Source: Hungateiclostridiaceae bacterium UBA1305 (GTDB lineage: Bacteria > Bacillota > Clostridia > Acetivibrionales > DTU013). From it: a stretch of 64,000 bases of DNA. Position numbers and translations under genes: made by a program. The stretch is taken from positions 78,765 to 142,764 of the forward strand of contig DBTX01000007.1 of the NCBI GenBank assembly GCA_002307275.1, given 5' to 3'. A model generated the notes under the pieces. It worked only from the letters and a program-made list of their open reading frames with translations. It made no database searches and had not been told where the DNA came from. This document shows positions 60,721 through 64,000 of the stretch, piece after piece (position 1 is the stretch's first letter; each line of letters begins with the position of its first letter).

Positions 60721-61442
60721 GAATATTCCATACAACTTTACAGGATATAAAGTTTCAATTTAAATATGGTTTCTATTTCATTTATGCAATAATGGTTTTT
60801 TTCTATATTTTGTTACTGGGCTTTCTTCCCGATGCATGGAGGGGAAACGGTACTGCAATAATCCTGTTTAGCGACCCTGCCGCATTGGGCTTCTTCTTTA
60901 TCGGTGGCATTATTCTGCTGGAAAAAGGAGAAAGGGTTCTGGATGTGCTTTTTGTCTCCCCATTAAGGGTGTGGGAATATATACTTGCCAAAGCGATCTC
61001 TCTTGGCCTTATCTCCGTGCTTACCGGCGTTATGATAGCTGCTGCCGGACTGGGCCTGACTATTAATATTCCTGTTTTGATCTTGTCACTATTGTCAGGT
61101 TCAGTTTTTTATACCTTCATTGGAATAGTTGTAGGTGTCAAAGCAAAATCTGTAAACCAGTTTCTGATCATCACAGTCCCGGCAGAGCTTATCCTGAGTG
61201 TGCCTCCCATCCTCCTTCTTTTTGGCGCCAAATCCTGGTTTCTTGAAATAATGCCGGGTTCACTCATTCTCAGATTATTTCAGTGGTGTGCGGGGCAATA
61301 CTCTTACGGAAATCCTCTTATGATGCTTTTGGGTTTAGTACTTTGGTCCATACCCGCATTTCTTTTTGCAATCAGTCGTATGAAATGGTTTCTTTCCGGA
61401 ATAGGAGGTGAAGTATATGAGACAGGCAATAAGGCTGCTTAA
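60717..61442 (+). CDS. ABC transporter permease 1
   Basis: A 241-residue membrane protein with about six hydrophobic segments. ATG 60717-60719 overlaps the ATPase stop by 4 bp; a GTG three codons upstream is less likely. Motifs EKGERVLDVLFVSPLRVWEY and TNP-like regions resemble ABC-2 type permeases. It forms the exporter with the next permease. Confidence 0.88.
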   Translation: MRIFHTTLQDIKFQFKYGFYFIYAIMVFFYILLLGFLPDAWRGNGTAIILFSDPAALGFFFIGGIILLEKGERVLDVLFVSPLRVWEYILAKAISLGLISVLTGVMIAAAGLGLTINIPVLILSLLSGSVFYTFIGIVVGVKAKSVNQFLIITVPAELILSVPPILLLFGAKSWFLEIMPGSLILRLFQWCAGQYSYGNPLMMLLGLVLWSIPAFLFAISRMKWFLSGIGGEVYETGNKAA

Positions 61443-62145
61443 GGGCAGTGCCATACAAATATACCGGGATCAGATGCTGTTGGTGCTCTGCTTTGCACCT
61501 TTTCTGATGGGTATTGCATTGAAGTTTTTTTTACCGCTGGCTGACCGGCTTTTGATAAAATATATTCAGTTTTCAATTCAACCCTATTATCTTATGGCGG
61601 ATGCACTCATATTGACAATGGGCGCAATGACGATTGGTATGATGGTAGGGCTGCTGATGCTGGATGAGCGGGACGATGGCATATGCGCATATTTTTCAGT
61701 CACCCCTGTCGGTGGAGTGGCATACCTCGTTTCAAGGCTCGCTTTGCCTCTCATCTATTCGCTGACCACAACCCTGATCGTGATTTCCTTCACTGCGCTG
61801 GGTGGCCTGGCCTATGGATGGATGTTCGCTCCCGCTGTAATTTCTGCATTTGCAGGTATCAGTATGGCCATGCTGCTTGTCTCCATTGCATCAAACAAGG
61901 TAGAAGGTCTAGCTGTATCAAAGCTGCTTGGAATTCTCATTTTTGGCATTCCCCTTGCCTGGTTTGCGAATTCCTACCTCAAGGTTTTCGGTTACCTGTT
62001 GCCGACCTACTGGGTTGCAGATATGCTGATCCAGGCAAAAGCGGGACAAATAATAAAATATGTGGCCGATTTCCTGCTGGGAATGCTTTGTGTGTCTATC
62101 TGGCTGGGAGGACTATATCGGCTATTCGTCAGGAAAATCGCGTAA
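61417..62145 (+). CDS. ABC transporter permease 2
   Basis: A 242-residue ABC-2-type membrane protein with about six hydrophobic segments, starting at ATG 61417-61419 behind GGAGGTG and overlapping the previous gene by 26 bp. It has the same general layout as permease 1, with LMLDERDDGICAYFSVTPVG between segments two and three. It closes the TetR-ABC operon; no clear terminator follows in the 128 bp before the convergent Fic gene. Confidence 0.88.
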   Translation: MRQAIRLLKGSAIQIYRDQMLLVLCFAPFLMGIALKFFLPLADRLLIKYIQFSIQPYYLMADALILTMGAMTIGMMVGLLMLDERDDGICAYFSVTPVGGVAYLVSRLALPLIYSLTTTLIVISFTALGGLAYGWMFAPAVISAFAGISMAMLLVSIASNKVEGLAVSKLLGILIFGIPLAWFANSYLKVFGYLLPTYWVADMLIQAKAGQIIKYVADFLLGMLCVSIWLGGLYRLFVRKIA

Positions 62146-62273
62146 ACCGTGGTTTTCTCCCTGCGATAGGAAGGCGCAATTCATCCCATGCCTTCGCTAT
62201 CACTTATTGAGTATGGTAGCCTAGCGGCATGAGACTTCCTGCTATTTTTGTCAAATCCCATTTTTTATATGTT

Positions 62274-63062
62274 CTAGGTAAAATCAGATAGGTTTTTGCG
62301 TCCCGGCTTTATACCTTCAGACAGTTTCAAGGCCTTTTCCCACGCTTTTTCCGTTTCATATTTCAGAAACTCATACACAGGCTTCAAGTCTTCAGCCTCA
62401 TCATACTTTTGCAAGCCTTCATAATACAGCATTTTATCTTCATCATAAATTATTAGGGGCGGGTGGTCATGAGTCATAAGATAATAGTTCATGAGTGTCC
62501 TTCCAACACGGCCATTGCCATCGGCAAACGGATGTATAAACTCAAATTTTACATGAAAATAGGCAGCGGCTTTCAAAACATCCTTGCCACTATACTCGTT
62601 TATTTCTTGAATCAATTCTATAATGTCTCTTTCTGTATTTTCTGAGGCAGAGCCGACATCATGGATTCCGGTTACATAGTCATGCTTTTTAAATTCTCCA
62701 GGCCGCTCTTCATTCTCAATATATCTTCTTTCATCATATGTTCCGACAGCTAGAATCCTATGAATTTCTTTGACAAGCTCTACGCTGATTGCTTCTCTTA
62801 TTGCTATTTTTTCTTTCAGGAATTCATAGCAAAGCTTTTGATTCTGCTGCTCAAACAGGGCACGCGGGCTTCCGGTATAGCTGACTACCCTTCCGTTTTC
62901 GAATATCTCCCTTGTATCATTGTAGGTGATTTCATCATTCTCTATCTTTCCGGAGTGGAACGCAAACAGGATGCGGAAGCTGTCAAGAAACTTATCAAGT
63001 TCTGCTGCGGAGGATATGTTATATGACTTCCAAAGCTCAACAACACGGTTATATTGATCCAA
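62274..63062 (-). CDS. Fic family protein with N-terminal inhibitory motif
   Basis: A 262-residue Fic-fold protein. The catalytic loop is HPFADGNGRVGR, matching HPFx(D/E)GN(G/K)R, with His as base and Asn/Arg binding nucleotide phosphates. Upstream, SGKIEND fits the (S/T)xxxE(G/N) inhibitory helix, whose Glu blocks AMP transfer until displaced, so this is a class II (same-chain) Fic protein. The family AMPylates proteins in the cytoplasm; the target is unknown. TTG at 63060-63062 has GGAGGG seven bases upstream; ATG at 63068 or 63083 are alternatives. It is alone on the minus strand. Bases 63063-63248 show no gene. Confidence 0.92.
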   Translation of the reverse strand: MDQYNRVVELWKSYNISSAAELDKFLDSFRILFAFHSGKIENDEITYNDTREIFENGRVVSYTGSPRALFEQQNQKLCYEFLKEKIAIREAISVELVKEIHRILAVGTYDERRYIENEERPGEFKKHDYVTGIHDVGSASENTERDIIELIQEINEYSGKDVLKAAAYFHVKFEFIHPFADGNGRVGRTLMNYYLMTHDHPPLIIYDEDKMLYYEGLQKYDEAEDLKPVYEFLKYETEKAWEKALKLSEGIKPGRKNLSDFT

Positions 63063-63248
63063 ACGCATCCCTCCTCTTTGCATTTATGTAGAAAAATTAG
63101 TAATAAATCATTTGGAATTATTATGAAAACTCAATGTTATCGATATCACACAATCCTTATGATTATATCACAGTTTTTATGGACACAGAAAAATTTCCGC
63201 AAGCTGCAGCTTCATTTTCATCACGATTATTCTCAGATCATTCCTTTA

Positions 63249-63494
63249 TCAAGAGCCTGGATTTCTACAAACATAATCCACTTTATTGTTATAGGCGAAT
63301 GAATCCTCACCGGTAATTTTAACATTGTTGGGAACAACCACATTTCCGCCTTTACCGTTATACTTATAGAGAATTCCATCTCCCCTTATGCCAAGTTCTT
63401 ATGTTCCAGGCCAGCTATACACTGAATCATGTCCGATATACTTGACGGTTGACGGGACAGGCATATTTGTCAGTGCATTGTAACCTGCAAAAGC
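63249..63494 (-). pseudogene. Remnant of a leucine-rich-repeat (BspA/LRR_5 type) surface protein
   Basis: The minus frame reads GYNALTNMPVPSTVKYIGHD, then a TAA at 63399-63401, then GDGILYKYNGKGGNVVVPNN and VKITGEDSFAYNNKVDY before a TGA. The pattern (I/V)P-x(2)-V-x-I-x(4)-F is the LRR_5 repeat found in BspA-like wall proteins. No start or signal is present, so this is a truncated, stop-containing piece of about 80 codons. Confidence 0.65.
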
Positions 63495-63520
63495 AGGAAG
63501 TCATAACGACCTCCTGCTTT
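63487..63520 (-). terminator. Terminator of the SLH protein at the right edge
   Basis: In the minus direction AAGCAGGAGGTC pairs with GACTTCCTGCTT (one mismatch) around GTTAT and is followed by TTTTGC. Plus-strand stem limits are 63491-63519. It lies 54 bp after the SLH gene's stop codon. Confidence 0.75.
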
Positions 63521-63572
63521 AGTCATCTTCCTCTTATCTAAGGCCATAAGTAAGTCTGCTTCTCTGATTGGA

Positions 63573-64000
63573 CTATTTGGCCAGTAAATTATACAGTACC
63601 TGAGCCATATGCGCCCTGTTTGCCTTTCCGTCCGGATAGAGCTTGCTGCCGCTATCGACAACGATTCCGTTATTCGCCATAAACGTCATCGCATCCTTTG
63701 CCCAGGTCGCTACTTTATCTGCATCGGTGAAGTCCTTCAATGTCTTTGCGGATGAATTGGCCGGCATTTGGCCGGTTGATTTCAATGTATTGTATGTAAG
63801 TGTGTACATTTCCTGCTGGGTGATTTCCTTTTCGGGTGCAAACCTGTTGTTTCCTACGCCGTTTGAGATGCCCAATCTCTTTGCCGCAGCCAGATATCCT
63901 GTATACCAGGTGTTCCCGGCATCTGCAAAGTTGTCCTTCGGAGTTTTGTCAGGACTGATACCGTATGCTTTCATTAGCATAACGAGCAGCTGTCCCCTGG
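63573..64000 (-). CDS. SLH-domain protein, C-terminal part only (5' end outside window)
   Basis: The minus frame is open from the right edge to a stop at 63573; about 142 codons are visible. It reads RGQLLVMLMKAYGI, then NFADAGNTWYTGYLAAAKRL, GISNGVGNNRFAPEKEITQQ, and ends AHMAQVLYNLLAK, giving the end of one SLH domain and two complete ones. The layout parallels the C-terminus of the SLH protein at 47882-49558 closely, so the pair may be paralogues. It would be anchored to secondary cell-wall polymer at the surface. The N-terminal function lies outside the window. Confidence 0.9.
   Translation of the reverse strand, partial: RGQLLVMLMKAYGISPDKTPKDNFADAGNTWYTGYLAAAKRLGISNGVGNNRFAPEKEITQQEMYTLTYNTLKSTGQMPANSSAKTLKDFTDADKVATWAKDAMTFMANNGIVVDSGSKLYPDGKANRAHMAQVLYNLLAK

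Overview
The window looks like chromosome of a low-to-moderate G+C, fermentative, Gram-positive anaerobe of the class Clostridia. This is inferred from gene content: a D-proline reductase (Stickland) operon, S-layer homology proteins, YesM/YesN-type regulators, lipoprotein sugar-binding proteins, strong AGGAGG ribosome sites with many GTG/TTG starts, and U-tailed terminators. The genus cannot be fixed from the sequence alone. No rRNA, tRNA, CRISPR array or intact mobile element was recognised; only IS and gene remnants are present.

Bases 1-12.5 kb (all minus strand) form an amino-sugar/sugar uptake locus. In transcription order it holds a LacI-type repressor, NagB, NagA, a YesM-like sensor kinase, a YesN-like response regulator, a binding-protein lipoprotein, two sugar ABC permeases, an N-acylglucosamine 2-epimerase family enzyme and a Gfo/Idh/MocA oxidoreductase that runs off the left edge. 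Near-identical palindromes upstream of lacI and nagB point to a small LacI regulon. Three 20-21 bp-spaced repeats upstream of the binding protein are candidate response-regulator sites.

Bases 12.6-23 kb hold an L,D-transpeptidase, an acyl-CoA synthetase and a D-proline reductase operon (PrdC-like, PrdA, a small Prd-associated protein, PrdB, proline racemase and a class III aminotransferase), with a divergent LysR regulator. PrdB has an ordinary Cys codon (TGC) where the characterised enzyme has selenocysteine, and no SelC-dependent TGA is needed anywhere in the operon.

Bases 23.3-29.1 kb carry a large secreted GHL10-amidase fusion, a GntR-ABC-permease operon and a YaiI/YqxD-family protein. 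Bases 29.2-58.8 kb are a very large minus-strand locus. In transcription order it holds a nitrilase-family amidase, a URO-D-family protein, a 2366-residue modular surface protein, an SLH-anchored protein, a GH38-like protein, a GH94 phosphorylase, an acetamidase/formamidase, a complete permease/permease/binding-protein set, a membrane-bound AraC regulator, a TIM-barrel isomerase, a D-2-hydroxyacid dehydrogenase, an Fe-S old-yellow-enzyme-like reductase, an SDR and a fumarate-reductase-like flavoprotein. Together they look like a system that binds, imports, cleaves and then redox-processes an unusual glycoside or glycoconjugate. Neither sugar ABC importer has its own ATPase here.

Bases 58.9-64 kb contain an IS1634-like transposase remnant, a TetR-controlled ABC exporter with a clear operator over its promoter, a Fic protein with a self-inhibition motif, a decayed leucine-rich-repeat gene and the C-terminal SLH domains of another surface protein entering from the right edge.
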